Assembly (NCBI RefSeq): GCF_900115295.1
Contig: NZ_FOVZ01000001.1
Span: 1,360,741 to 1,424,740, forward strand
Reading direction: 5' to 3'
Length of the DNA stretch: 64,000 nt
Source: Sphingomonas sp. OK281
Lineage (GTDB): Bacteria; Pseudomonadota; Alphaproteobacteria; Sphingomonadales; Sphingomonadaceae
Shown: positions 1-8,688 of the stretch, in pieces
How the letters are laid out: every line of letters starts with the position of its first letter
Numbering within the stretch: the first letter of the stretch is position 1
The notes under the pieces: generated by a model
What the model saw: the letters and a program-made list of their open reading frames with translations, nothing else
The model's database searches: none
What the model was told of the DNA's origin: nothing
Made by a program: the position numbers and the translations under genes

Positions 1-844
1 CAAGGCGAACGAGTGGCAGCCCCGCGCCACCCTGTCCAAGCGCTGGAACCCGCAGTTCATGACGTATGCCTCGGTAGCCCGCGGCGTACGTGGCGGCGGT
101 CAGAACGGCCCCGGCGCGCCCAACCTCACCTATCGCGGGGACAGCGTCTGGACCTACGAAGTCGGTTCGAAGGCGAGCGCGTTCAACGGTCGACTGACCG
201 CCAACGTCGCGGCATTCTACAACGACTACAAGAACTTCATCGGGGCCAACGCCCTCGCCCCGTCGACCATTCTCAATCCCGCCACCGGCCAGCCCGTCGG
301 CTTCGTGGCGATCAACCTCAACTCGGGCAACGTCGAAAGCTATGGTGCGGAGGCGGAATTGTCGTTCAACGTCAGCGATGCCTGGCGCGTCTACGCCAAT
401 GCGACGCTGCTCCATGCCCGGGTAACCGATTCTAGCCAGTTCACCGCGGTGACCGGCTATGCCTATCCGGGCGATCGCATCCTGTTCGTTCCCGACGCGA
501 ACTATTCGATCGGCACCAACTTACGCGTGCCATTCCACCGCGACCAGGCGATCGTGTTCGACGCGAACGTCGTTGCGAAGGGTGAGCGCACGGGCGGCTC
601 GCTCGACGCGGCGTCGGTGCCGGTGCTGGAGGCCTATCATCTCGTGAATGGATCGGTGTCGTGGCAGGCCGGACCGCTTGAAGTCGCGGCCTTCGCGACC
701 AACCTGTTCAACGAGAAGTACATCGAGACCTATCTCGATGCCTCGCTACTGCGGCGTGCCGGGTTGCCGGCCCCCCTCGTGTCGAACCTTGCTATCCAAT
801 CGCCGCGTCGGCGTATCGGCATCCGTGGCACGGTACGATTCTGA
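1..844 (+). CDS. TonB-dependent receptor, C-terminal part (left edge cut)
   Basis: The last 280 codons of a gene that is open to the left edge (codons begin at base 2). They encode the closing strands of an outer-membrane TonB-dependent receptor barrel: alternating aromatic and polar stretches such as RATLSKRWNPQFMTYASVARG-like strands, an NLFNEKY block close to the end and a terminal Phe (GTVRF), the usual barrel-insertion signal. The plug domain and TonB box lie outside the window. The stop TGA shares its last base with the ATG of the next gene, so the receptor is probably the first visible gene of an operon with the D-lactate-dehydrogenase-like enzyme, an esterase and an MFS transporter. 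The receptor would import a substrate across the outer membrane; which one cannot be read from the barrel. Confidence 0.9.
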   Translation, partial: KANEWQPRATLSKRWNPQFMTYASVARGVRGGGQNGPGAPNLTYRGDSVWTYEVGSKASAFNGRLTANVAAFYNDYKNFIGANALAPSTILNPATGQPVGFVAINLNSGNVESYGAEAELSFNVSDAWRVYANATLLHARVTDSSQFTAVTGYAYPGDRILFVPDANYSIGTNLRVPFHRDQAIVFDANVVAKGERTGGSLDAASVPVLEAYHLVNGSVSWQAGPLEVAAFATNLFNEKYIETYLDASLLRRAGLPAPLVSNLAIQSPRRRIGIRGTVRF

Positions 845-2244
845 TGAAGCACATGCCAACGCCCCCCCGCCCGCCGCTCGACGAGGCGTTCGTCGCGGCA
901 CTTCGCCAGCGTTTCGGCGACGCGCTGGCATTGGGCGAGGGCATCCGTCGCCAGCACGGCACGAGCGAAGCGCATTTCGCCGAGGCCTTGCCCGACGCGG
1001 TCGTCTTTGCCGCCTCGACCGAGGAAGTCGCCGACTGCGTGCGGCTGTGCACCGCGGCGGGCGTGCCGATCGTACCGTTCGGCGCGGGTACGTCGATCGA
1101 GGGCAATGCGCTTGCGGTTCTCGGCGGGGTAAGCGTCAACCTGTCGCGGATGGACGCGATCCTCGCCATCAACGCCGACGATTTCGATTGCGTCGTCCAG
1201 GCGGGCGTGCGGCGCGAGGAACTGAATGCGCACCTGCGTGACACCGGGCTGTTCTTTCCGATCGATCCCGGTGCCAACGCGACGATCGGCGGGATGGCCT
1301 CGACCCGCGCGAGCGGCACCAATGCGGTCCGCTACGGCACGATGCGCGAGGCAGTGCTCGCACTGACCGTCGTGACGGCGGACGGCAACGTCATTCGCAC
1401 CGCGACGCGGGCGCGCAAGTCGGCTGCGGGCTATGACCTTACGCGCCTGTTCGTCGGCTCCGAGGGCACGCTAGGCATCATCACCGAGATCAGCCTGCGC
1501 CTCCATCCGATACCCGAACAGATCATGTCCGCGGTCTGCGGGTTCGAGTCTCTGCAAGGGGCGGTCGATACCGTCGTCCAGGCGATCCAGTGCGGCGTAC
1601 CGCTCGCTCGCGTCGAGATCCTCGACGACAAGCAGATGGCGGCGGTCAATCGCTGGTCCAAACTCGAATATCCCGAAGTCACGACGCTGTTTTTTGAATT
1701 CCACGGCTCACCCGCGGGCGTCGCCGAACAGGTCGAAACCGTTGCCGCACTCGCCGACGCGAACGGCGGCGGGGCGTTCAAATGGTCGAACCAGCCCGAG
1801 GAACGCGCCAAGCTATGGAAGGCGCGACACGAGGCCTATTACGCCGCGGTCAACGTGCGGGCTGGCGCGGTCGGCTGGACCACCGACGTGTGTGTGCCGA
1901 TCAGCCGCCTGCCCGAGTGTATCCTGGCAACGCGCGCCGACATCGATGCAGGCACTGTCCCCGCTGCGATCCTGGGTCATGTCGGCGACGGCAATTTCCA
2001 CGTGATCTTCTCGATCGACCCCACCGCCCCGCACGAGTTCGAGGAGGTGGAAGCGATCAACCGCCGCTTGGTCGAACGGGCAATCGCGATGGACGGCACC
2101 TGCACCGGCGAGCACGGCATTGGCATCGGCAAGCAGGACTGGCTCGTCGCTGAACTGGGCGATGCGGTCGATCTGATGCGCACGATCAAACGCGCACTGG
2201 ACCCGCTGAACCTCATGAACCCGGGCAAGATCTTCACGCTGTGA
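844..2244 (+). CDS. FAD-binding oxidoreductase, D-lactate dehydrogenase / glycolate oxidase GlcD type
   Basis: A 466-residue flavoprotein. The N-terminal PCMH-type FAD-binding domain shows VPFGAGTSIEGNAL near residue 75 and GGMASTRASGTNAVRYG near residue 143; the C-terminal FAD-oxidase domain shows LGHVGDGNFHVIF and GEHGIGIGKQ and ends LDPLNLMNPGKIF. Both blocks are diagnostic of the D-lactate dehydrogenase (cytochrome) / D-2-hydroxyacid dehydrogenase family, which oxidises D-2-hydroxyacids to 2-oxoacids. Length is normal for the family. ATG overlaps the receptor stop by one base (TGATG), so translation is coupled. The cluster also holds an FMN L-2-hydroxyacid oxidase at 6184, which suggests both enantiomers of a hydroxyacid are used. 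D-lactate as the substrate is inferred from the family, not shown. Confidence 0.9.
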   Translation: MKHMPTPPRPPLDEAFVAALRQRFGDALALGEGIRRQHGTSEAHFAEALPDAVVFAASTEEVADCVRLCTAAGVPIVPFGAGTSIEGNALAVLGGVSVNLSRMDAILAINADDFDCVVQAGVRREELNAHLRDTGLFFPIDPGANATIGGMASTRASGTNAVRYGTMREAVLALTVVTADGNVIRTATRARKSAAGYDLTRLFVGSEGTLGIITEISLRLHPIPEQIMSAVCGFESLQGAVDTVVQAIQCGVPLARVEILDDKQMAAVNRWSKLEYPEVTTLFFEFHGSPAGVAEQVETVAALADANGGGAFKWSNQPEERAKLWKARHEAYYAAVNVRAGAVGWTTDVCVPISRLPECILATRADIDAGTVPAAILGHVGDGNFHVIFSIDPTAPHEFEEVEAINRRLVERAIAMDGTCTGEHGIGIGKQDWLVAELGDAVDLMRTIKRALDPLNLMNPGKIFTL

Positions 2245-2275
2245 CCGGTAGCGCACGTACCCAACGGAGTATTCG

Positions 2276-3211
2276 ATGACCAGCCTGCCCCTAGTCGATC
2301 CCGAGCTTCGCCCGCTGCTCGACGCGTGGCCTACCGTAACGCTCACGCCAGAGTCGCTGGCGGCCCTGCGCGCGCGCGCATTGCCCCTCCCGCCCGCCCC
2401 GGACGGCGGTGTGGATTTGGAGCGGCACCGGATTGCGGGGCCCGCTGACGCGCCTGACGTCTCGTTGCACGTCTACCGTCCCCGCGACACGAGGGGCCTG
2501 CTGGGCTGCATCTATCATATCCATGGCGGCGGCTATGTCGGTGGCGCCGCCAAGGAACTGGAGTTCGTCCATCGTCCGCTCGCCGCCGCACTGAACTGCG
2601 TCATCGTATCGGTCGACTACCGGCTGGCGCCCGAAACGGTCTTCCCCGGCGCAATCGAGGATTGTTATGCGGGTTTGGTCTGGACGGTCACGAACGCCGA
2701 CGACCTCGGTATCGACGTGGCGCGGATCGGCGTGATGGGCGAGAGCGCGGGCGGCGGCCTGGCCGCGGCGCTTGCGCTCATGTCGCGCGACCGGGGCGGA
2801 CCTGCCCTTGCCTTCCAGCATCTGACCTATCCGATGATCGACGATCGCACCGGCTTGGGCGAACCGCACGCGCATGCCGGAGAGTTCATCTGGACACCGC
2901 ACAACAACCGGTTCGGCTGGACCGCGCTACTCGGTCATGAGCCCGGCGACGACAGCGTGTCCCCCTACGCCGCTGCTGCGCGCGCGACCAATCTCGCTGG
3001 ACTGCCGCCAACGTTCATCATGACAGCCGCGCTCGATCTCTTCGTCGATGAGGATATAACCTATGCGCGTCGCTTGATCGCAGCCGGCGTCCCGACCGAG
3101 CTCCACGTCCACCCTGGTGCGTTCCATGGCTTCGACCTGCTACCGGGTGCTGGCGTCGCCGACCGCGCGCAGGCGATGCGGATCGAAGCGCTGCGCCGGG
3201 CGCTCCGCTGA
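2276..3211 (+). CDS. alpha/beta hydrolase, HSL-type esterase
   Basis: A 311-residue hydrolase of the hormone-sensitive-lipase (family IV) type. The oxyanion motif HGGGYVGG lies near residue 84, the nucleophile elbow GESAGGG near residue 155, and the catalytic Asp (ALDLFVDEDI) and His (HPGAFHGF) follow in order near the C-terminus. There is no signal peptide, so it is cytoplasmic. It lies 31 bp after the flavoprotein gene, and its stop overlaps the start of the MFS gene (TGATG), so it belongs to the same operon. A plausible job is to split an imported ester and release the hydroxyacid that the neighbouring oxidases use; the ester itself is unknown. Confidence 0.88.
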   Translation: MTSLPLVDPELRPLLDAWPTVTLTPESLAALRARALPLPPAPDGGVDLERHRIAGPADAPDVSLHVYRPRDTRGLLGCIYHIHGGGYVGGAAKELEFVHRPLAAALNCVIVSVDYRLAPETVFPGAIEDCYAGLVWTVTNADDLGIDVARIGVMGESAGGGLAAALALMSRDRGGPALAFQHLTYPMIDDRTGLGEPHAHAGEFIWTPHNNRFGWTALLGHEPGDDSVSPYAAAARATNLAGLPPTFIMTAALDLFVDEDITYARRLIAAGVPTELHVHPGAFHGFDLLPGAGVADRAQAMRIEALRRALR

Positions 3212-4524
3212 TGACGACGCCAATGACTGCCCCCCCGGCGACCGGTTTCGGCCGCGCTCTGCCGTCGCTGCTCGCGCTGACCCTCGCGATGACGATTGGC
3301 TTTGCGATGATGGGATCGTTCGCGACGGTGCAGGAAAGCGTAAAAGCCGAGTTGCGGCTGACCGACACGATGCTCGCGCTGATCCAAGGGGCAAGTGCGG
3401 CACTGGCACTGGTGGTGTGCTCGATCCCCGTCGGTATCCTGGTCGATCGCGTCAATCGTGTTCGGTTGATGATCGGGCTTGCACTGGTCTGGACACTTGG
3501 CACAGCACTGACTGCGGTGGCGACAGGCACGGTGATGCTGTTCGCCGCCCGCGTGTTGACCGCGACCGGCACGACAGGCGCACTGACCGCGGCGTTGTCG
3601 CTGACAGCCGACCTGTGCGCCCCTGCCCAACGCGGCCGCGCAATGTTGATCGTCAACCTCGGCAAGATCGCGGGCATCGCAGGCGCTTTCGCGCTCGGCG
3701 GGTGGCTGTTCGGCCGTTTTGCCAGCGGCGCGATGCCGGTATTCTCAGGGCTTTCTCCTTGGCGGGGCACGCATGCGGTGTTGGCCATGCTCAGCCTCGT
3801 GATGATCGTGCCACTGCTGTTGCTCCGCGAGCCGGCACGTCGCGAGGTTGCCGCAAGCATTCGGGCACCGTTCGGGGTGTTGGTCGGCGAACTCTGGTCG
3901 CGCCGAAGGCTCCTGATCCCCCTATTCGTCGGTCAGGTCGCCGTCGTGATGGCCGACAACGCGGCGCTCGTCTGGGCTGCGCCGGTGCTTTCGCGCCATT
4001 TTGGCCTCCAGCCGGGCGATTTTGCCGGATGGATGGGAGCCTTGATCCTGGTCAGCGGACTCGCTGGCACGGTGCTAGGCGGTTTCGCCGCGGACATCGG
4101 GCAGAAGAGTGATGTCCGTGGGGGGTTGCTGATCGGCGCGCTAGCTGCCGCCGCGCTCGGTGTCCCCGCCGCGCTGTTTCCGGTCGGCCCGACAGTCACC
4201 TGGTTTGCGATCGCGCTCGGCACGCTGACGTTGTGTGGTGCGGTGACGGGGTTGATTACATCGGTGGCGTTGACCGTCCTCATCCCCAACGAGCTGCGCG
4301 GCTTGTGCATCGGCGCGTTCATCGCGATCGCTGGCCTGATCGGTTTCGGCATTGCCCCATCACTGGTGACGTGGACTAGCAGCTTGCTTGGTGGCGAGGC
4401 ACGTCTCGGCACCGCGCTTGCCATCGTCGGAGTCGCGACGAGCCTGTTGTCGGTCGTTGCATTCCTGATCGCAATTCGTACCGCGCCCCTATCTGCAGTC
4501 GCAGACCTATCAGATAGCGATTGA
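3211..4524 (+). CDS. MFS transporter
   Basis: A 437-residue integral membrane protein with about 12 hydrophobic segments and a charged loop DRVNRVRL after the second segment, in the place of the MFS loop-2/3 motif. It begins inside the stop codon of the esterase gene and is followed within 55 bp by the AraC regulator. It would move the substrate or the hydrolysis product across the inner membrane, completing a receptor, esterase, oxidase and permease set. The subfamily is not recognisable by eye, so no substrate is assigned. Confidence 0.85.
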   Translation: MTTPMTAPPATGFGRALPSLLALTLAMTIGFAMMGSFATVQESVKAELRLTDTMLALIQGASAALALVVCSIPVGILVDRVNRVRLMIGLALVWTLGTALTAVATGTVMLFAARVLTATGTTGALTAALSLTADLCAPAQRGRAMLIVNLGKIAGIAGAFALGGWLFGRFASGAMPVFSGLSPWRGTHAVLAMLSLVMIVPLLLLREPARREVAASIRAPFGVLVGELWSRRRLLIPLFVGQVAVVMADNAALVWAAPVLSRHFGLQPGDFAGWMGALILVSGLAGTVLGGFAADIGQKSDVRGGLLIGALAAAALGVPAALFPVGPTVTWFAIALGTLTLCGAVTGLITSVALTVLIPNELRGLCIGAFIAIAGLIGFGIAPSLVTWTSSLLGGEARLGTALAIVGVATSLLSVVAFLIAIRTAPLSAVADLSDSD

Positions 4525-4576
4525 CGACGTTTCAGAAAGGTGCAGTATGCTCGCAACCTCAACGGAGGAGAGGATC

Positions 4577-5332
4577 ATGACGGCCACCCCAAAACGGCGG
4601 ATCGACGTTTCGCCTGAAATGCTCTCGTTCATCGGACGCGGACCTATCGCGCCCGATGCATGGAGCGACGACGCAGTCGTCCTTCGCTTCAGTCTGGGCG
4701 ATGACGGGACGGCCGCGACGATGAGCCACGCTACCGGATCGGATCACGAGGCGGTTGTCGTACTTGCGGTCGCCGCGACTGCGTGTGAGCGTATCTTCGG
4801 TGCGCTTCCCGGCCCTCGCGCCATATGGCACCTGCCGACCGAGCTGCGCACGCTGGTGCTCTCGCTGCGCGATTGCCCGTTGCCCGAGCCGGCGCGCGAT
4901 ACGCTGTGCCTCGCCAAGAGCATCGAATTGCTCTGTGCTAGCTTCGCCTGCCTGCACGAGGGTGCATTGATATCGGCTGATGGCGCCGGCGACCTGTCCG
5001 AACGCGACGCGCGCCGTCTCGCCGCAGCACGGCAGCTGATCGACGATCGCTGGCAGGAAAAACTGACGCTCGATACGGTCGCGCGTGCCTGTGGTCTCAA
5101 TCGCGCAAAGCTCACCCGCGGCTTCCGCCAGATGTTCGGCTCGAGCGTCGCTGACGCGATCTCCGACAAGCGTTTGTCTGGTGCGCGCGGCATGTTGCTG
5201 GCGACCGATTTGCCGGTATCTGCGATCGGGTATCGCTGCGGCTATCGGAACAATGCAAGCTTCACCCGCGCATTCGCGCGCCGCTTTGGCGTGCCGCCCA
5301 CACGCCTCCGCGCGTTGCAGCTCGCGGCATGA
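4577..5332 (+). CDS. AraC-family transcriptional regulator
   Basis: A 251-residue regulator. The C-terminal AraC/XylS DNA-binding domain (about residues 155-248) has two helix-turn-helix units, LTLDTVARACGLNRAKLTRG and VSAIGYRCGYRNNASFTRAF. The N-terminal part resembles PchR-like effector domains only loosely. The ATG at 4577 is preferred to the in-frame ATG at 4547 because GGAGGAG (4564-4570) sits six bases before it. Its stop overlaps the start of the FadR-type gene (ATGA), so two regulators are made together. They probably control the hydroxyacid cluster on either side. Confidence 0.88.
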   Translation: MTATPKRRIDVSPEMLSFIGRGPIAPDAWSDDAVVLRFSLGDDGTAATMSHATGSDHEAVVVLAVAATACERIFGALPGPRAIWHLPTELRTLVLSLRDCPLPEPARDTLCLAKSIELLCASFACLHEGALISADGAGDLSERDARRLAAARQLIDDRWQEKLTLDTVARACGLNRAKLTRGFRQMFGSSVADAISDKRLSGARGMLLATDLPVSAIGYRCGYRNNASFTRAFARRFGVPPTRLRALQLAA

Positions 5333-6024
5333 AGATGATGGATCGTCCGAAGGAAGGCGGCTCGCTGGTTGATCGCGCGGTACGATGCGTACGCGATCAC
5401 ATGCGCGATCAAGATATGAAGGTCGGTGACACGCTTCCGGGCGAGGGCCAGTTTGCTACCGAGCTTGGCGTCAGCCGCGCGGTGATGCGCGAGGCGTTCG
5501 GCGCGCTGGCGGCACTGCGTCTGATCGACGTCGCCAACGGGCGACGTGCGCGGGTAGGCGCGATCGACGGATCGGTGATGGGAACCTCGATCGACCATGC
5601 GGTAGCAACGGCACAGGTATCGGTCGCCGAAGTCTGGGACGTCCGCCGAACGCTCGAGCTACGCACTGCCGAACTCGCCGCTCGCGACCGCAGCGACGCC
5701 GACGCCGCCATCATACGAACCGCCGCGCAAGCGATGGCCTCCGCAACCAACATCGCTGATATAACCCGCCACGACATCGTCTTTCATCAGGCGATCGCCC
5801 GCGCGAGTGGCAACGCGTTGTTTCTACAGGTCGTCCGATCGTTCGAACCGATGATGACCATTGCGATACCGGCAGCTTGGGAAACTCGCCACACGGAAGA
5901 AGCGCGATCGATTGTGCTAAAGCGCCATGTGGAGATCGCGTTCGCGATAGGCGACCGCGACGCTATCGCGGCAAACGCCCTGATGGATGCGCATTTCGAT
6001 CAGTCGATCGGCGCCGTACTCTAG
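5329..6024 (+). CDS. GntR-family regulator, FadR (FCD) subfamily
   Basis: A 231-residue regulator. The N-terminal winged helix-turn-helix shows LPGEGQFATELGVSRAVMRE near residue 37; the C-terminal FCD effector domain shows the metal/ligand pattern HDIVFHQAIARASGN near residue 147 and a late His in LKRHVEIAFAI. The FCD group includes LldR and PdhR-like regulators of lactate and other organic acids, which fits the hydroxyacid oxidases encoded on both sides. Translationally coupled to the AraC gene by an ATGA overlap. About 160 bp separate it from the FMN oxidase gene; I see no clear operator in that gap. Confidence 0.88.
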   Translation: MKMMDRPKEGGSLVDRAVRCVRDHMRDQDMKVGDTLPGEGQFATELGVSRAVMREAFGALAALRLIDVANGRRARVGAIDGSVMGTSIDHAVATAQVSVAEVWDVRRTLELRTAELAARDRSDADAAIIRTAAQAMASATNIADITRHDIVFHQAIARASGNALFLQVVRSFEPMMTIAIPAAWETRHTEEARSIVLKRHVEIAFAIGDRDAIAANALMDAHFDQSIGAVL

Positions 6025-6183
6025 GGGTGCAACCCCGACGACAGATCGCCCTTCCCGTTTGGACCGCTCGTGTTCGTTGGCACGGTCGCATTTGGTGGTG
6101 AGCGCCAAGACCGATTCGTCGCCTGCGTGGGCACGTTCCGCTAGCAGCAAGCGACTTCAGGCTTACTCTGTTCAGGGTTAGAC

Positions 6184-7374
6184 ATGACGCGATTAGACCG
6201 TACGAACAACGTCGCCGATTTGCGCCTGATGGCCCGCCGACGACTGCCGAGGCCGATCTTCGACTATATCGATGGCGGCGCGGACGATGAGAGATCGCTG
6301 CGCCGGAACATCACTGCCTTCGCGGACTACGAACTGATTCCCGACGTGCTCAACGACGTGTCGGAAATCCGGACGGAAACCAAGATCTTCGGGCAACCTT
6401 CGCGCTGGCCGCTCATGCTATCGCCGACCGGCCTAACGCGCATGTTTCATGGTCATGCCGAGCTTGCCGTAGCCCGCGCGGCGGCACGTCACGGCCTTCT
6501 TTACAGCCTCTCGACGATGGGCACGACGCGATTGGAGGATCTCGCGCAAGCCTTTGCCGGGCCGAAGGTTTTCCAGATCTATATCTTCAAAGATCGCGGC
6601 CTGACCGCCGAGTTCGTGGCGCGCTGTCGGGATGCGGGCTTCCACGGACTTACCCTGACAGTGGATACGCCGGTCGCCGGCAATCGGGAACGCGACCGGG
6701 TCAGCGGCCTTTCCCTGCCCCCAAAACTGACGCTCCGGTCGTTGCTCAGCTTCGCACTCCACCCCTCCTGGTCCATCCCAGCGCTCGCCGGGTCGAAGTT
6801 CGACCTCGCGAACGTCAGTCACAAGGTCGATGCGCTGTCATCGGGACCGATGAGTTTGTTCGACTATATCGGCGGCCAGTTCGACCGCTCGGTTGGCTGG
6901 CGCGAGGTCGAATGGCTTGCCCGCGAATGGAACGGGCCGCTTGCGATCAAGGGTGTGATGACCCCCGATGACGCACGTCGCTCGATTACCTCGGGAGCAA
7001 CCGGCGTCATGATCTCTAACCACGGCGGGCGTCAGTTGGACGGTGCACCCGCACCAATCGATCAGATCGAGGCGGTGCGAAACGCCATTGGCGACGCACC
7101 GGACGTGATCTGTGACGGTGGTATCAGGCGGGGCTCGGACGTGGTCAAGGCGCTTGCCCTGGGAGCGACGGCCTGCTCGATCGGGCGCCCGTATCTATAT
7201 GGCTTGGCCGCGGGCGGTGAGCAGGGCGTCGATCGCTTGCTCACGCTCCTGAGACAAGAGTTTGAGCGCACTTTGACGCTCGCAGGGATCAACGACATTG
7301 CGTCCATATCCCCTCGCCATATCCGCCATCGAACAAGCGGGCCGGCTTGGTCGAAGGCGGCGGCAAGCACGTAG
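6184..7374 (+). CDS. FMN-dependent alpha-hydroxyacid oxidase/dehydrogenase (L-lactate or mandelate dehydrogenase family)
   Basis: A 396-residue TIM-barrel flavoenzyme. The N-terminal signature PRPIFDYIDGGADDE near residue 22, the active-site block ISNHGGRQLDGAPAPID near residue 278 (catalytic His and substrate-binding Arg) and the FMN phosphate-binding CDGGIRRGSDVVKALALGA are all present. The family oxidises L-2-hydroxyacids to 2-oxoacids (LldD, mandelate dehydrogenase, glycolate oxidase). With the D-specific flavoprotein at 844 it gives the cluster both stereospecificities. The upstream GntR-FCD gene is the likely regulator. Exact substrate uncertain: LldD and MdlB cannot be separated from motifs alone. 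Confidence 0.9.
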   Translation: MTRLDRTNNVADLRLMARRRLPRPIFDYIDGGADDERSLRRNITAFADYELIPDVLNDVSEIRTETKIFGQPSRWPLMLSPTGLTRMFHGHAELAVARAAARHGLLYSLSTMGTTRLEDLAQAFAGPKVFQIYIFKDRGLTAEFVARCRDAGFHGLTLTVDTPVAGNRERDRVSGLSLPPKLTLRSLLSFALHPSWSIPALAGSKFDLANVSHKVDALSSGPMSLFDYIGGQFDRSVGWREVEWLAREWNGPLAIKGVMTPDDARRSITSGATGVMISNHGGRQLDGAPAPIDQIEAVRNAIGDAPDVICDGGIRRGSDVVKALALGATACSIGRPYLYGLAAGGEQGVDRLLTLLRQEFERTLTLAGINDIASISPRHIRHRTSGPAWSKAAAST

Positions 7375-7718
7375 AAGGGGCTGATTTGCGGCAGGAAGCG
7401 CCCATTGAGCACCTAGCGTACTGCCGCAGCCCCGTGCTGGACCGCATGAACGGATGGCCGGTTACGGCGAACGCTGTTCGAAAGCGGCCGGTTGTAGTCT
7501 GATCCCGATTCCACCGTTAAGTAGTGTCAGCATCGCTATCGAAGGCACATGCTACTAGGTGCGGCGCGGCAGGAACGGTGATGCCCCACCAAGATTGAGC
7601 TACTAGACGCATCGATCGAGCGCGCCTTTGGTTTGGACCCGCATGGTCGCACGACCTACCAAGATCCCCGACACGGCCGCATGCGAAAGCGGACCAGGCG
7701 ATCGAGGGGATGCACGTT
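7375..7718. other. intergenic region before kdgD
   Basis: 344 bases without a convincing gene. Apart from the hairpin at 7377-7433 it holds a short imperfect dyad, TGGTCGCACGACCTA, at 7643-7657, which could be a regulator site for kdgD, but only one copy is seen. GAGGGG at 7704-7709 is the ribosome-binding site of kdgD. Confidence 0.5.
7377..7433 (+). terminator. possible hairpin after the hydroxyacid oxidase gene
   Basis: Directly after the stop codon, GGGGCT and GCGGCAG (split by a five-base GATTT bulge) can pair with CTGCCGCAGCCCC at 7421-7433, giving 13 base pairs around a 26-base loop. There is no T-run, so it is not a classical intrinsic terminator; it may only stabilise the 3' end. 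Confidence 0.35.
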
Positions 7719-8657
7719 ATGACGACCATGAGCCCGACCGAGATGGCGCAGCGCCTTGGTGGCGGATTGCTGTCGTTTCCCGTCACGCATTTCGATGCCG
7801 ATGGCGCATTCGTCGAGGACGCGTATCGCAAGCATTGCGCATGGATGCTCGAACACGAGCTGTCCGGCCTGTTCGCGGCCGGCGGCACGGGCGAGTTCTT
7901 CTCGCTGACGCCAGCTGAAGTCGCGCAGGTCGTCGGCGCCGCGGTGGCCGAAGCCGGCGGGCGTCTGCCGGTGATCTCGGGCTGCGGCTACGGCACCGCG
8001 ATCGCCACCGGGATTGCGCGCGATGCGGAGAAGGCCGGCGCGGACGGCCTGTTGTTGCTTCCACCCTATCTGGTCGGATCGAAGCAGGAAGGACTTGCCG
8101 CGCATGTCGACGCGGTCTGCAAGGCGACGGGGCTCGGCGTGATCGTCTACAACCGCGACAATGCGATCCTCGACGACGAGACGCTCGCCGGACTGTGCGA
8201 CCGCAATCCCAACCTCGTCGGCTTCAAGGACGGCGTCGGCGACATCGAGCTGATGACGCGCGTCTACGCGCGGATGGGCGACCGGCTGACCTATATCGGA
8301 GGCCTGCCGACCGCCGAGACGTTCGCGACGCCGTATCTGACGATGGGCGTGACGACCTATTCGTCGGCGATCTTCAACTTCCTGCCCGAATGGGCGCTGG
8401 CGTTCTACAAGGCCGTGCGCGCCGACGACCGGATCGAGGTGCTGAACCAGCTCCGCGATTTCGTGCTGCCGTACATCACGCTGCGCAACCAGGGCCGCGG
8501 CTATGCGGTGTCGATCGTCAAGGCGGGCATGCGCGTCGTCGGGCGCGATGCCGGGCCGGTGCGCTCGCCGCTGACCGATCTGTCCGCAGCCGAGGACGAG
8601 CGGCTCCGCGTGCTGATCGAGAAGGTTGCCCCTGCTGCTCTCGCCAAGGCGGCGTGA
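7719..8657 (+). CDS. kdgD: 5-dehydro-4-deoxyglucarate dehydratase
   Basis: A 312-residue member of the DHDPS/NAL lyase family. It shows [13 protein letters not shown] near residue 50 (substrate-binding loop), the YNRDNA block near residue 145 and the Schiff-base lysine in [11 protein letters not shown] near residue 170. Sequence and length match KdgD, which dehydrates and decarboxylates 5-keto-4-deoxy-D-glucarate to 2-oxoglutarate semialdehyde in the oxidative galacturonate/glucarate pathway. The ATG at 7719 is chosen over 7710 because GAGGGG (7704-7709) is nine bases before 7719 and touches 7710. The upstream uronate dehydrogenase, glucarate/galactarate dehydratase and the following semialdehyde dehydrogenase are not in this window. 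The LysR gene follows 31 bp later. Confidence 0.92.
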   Translation: MTTMSPTEMAQRLGGGLLSFPVTHFDADGAFVEDAYRKHCAWMLEHELSGLFAAGGTGEFFSLTPAEVAQVVGAAVAEAGGRLPVISGCGYGTAIATGIARDAEKAGADGLLLLPPYLVGSKQEGLAAHVDAVCKATGLGVIVYNRDNAILDDETLAGLCDRNPNLVGFKDGVGDIELMTRVYARMGDRLTYIGGLPTAETFATPYLTMGVTTYSSAIFNFLPEWALAFYKAVRADDRIEVLNQLRDFVLPYITLRNQGRGYAVSIVKAGMRVVGRDAGPVRSPLTDLSAAEDERLRVLIEKVAPAALAKAA

Positions 8658-8688
8658 CAGCGGGCGAAAACCAACGGATAGTGCGGCG

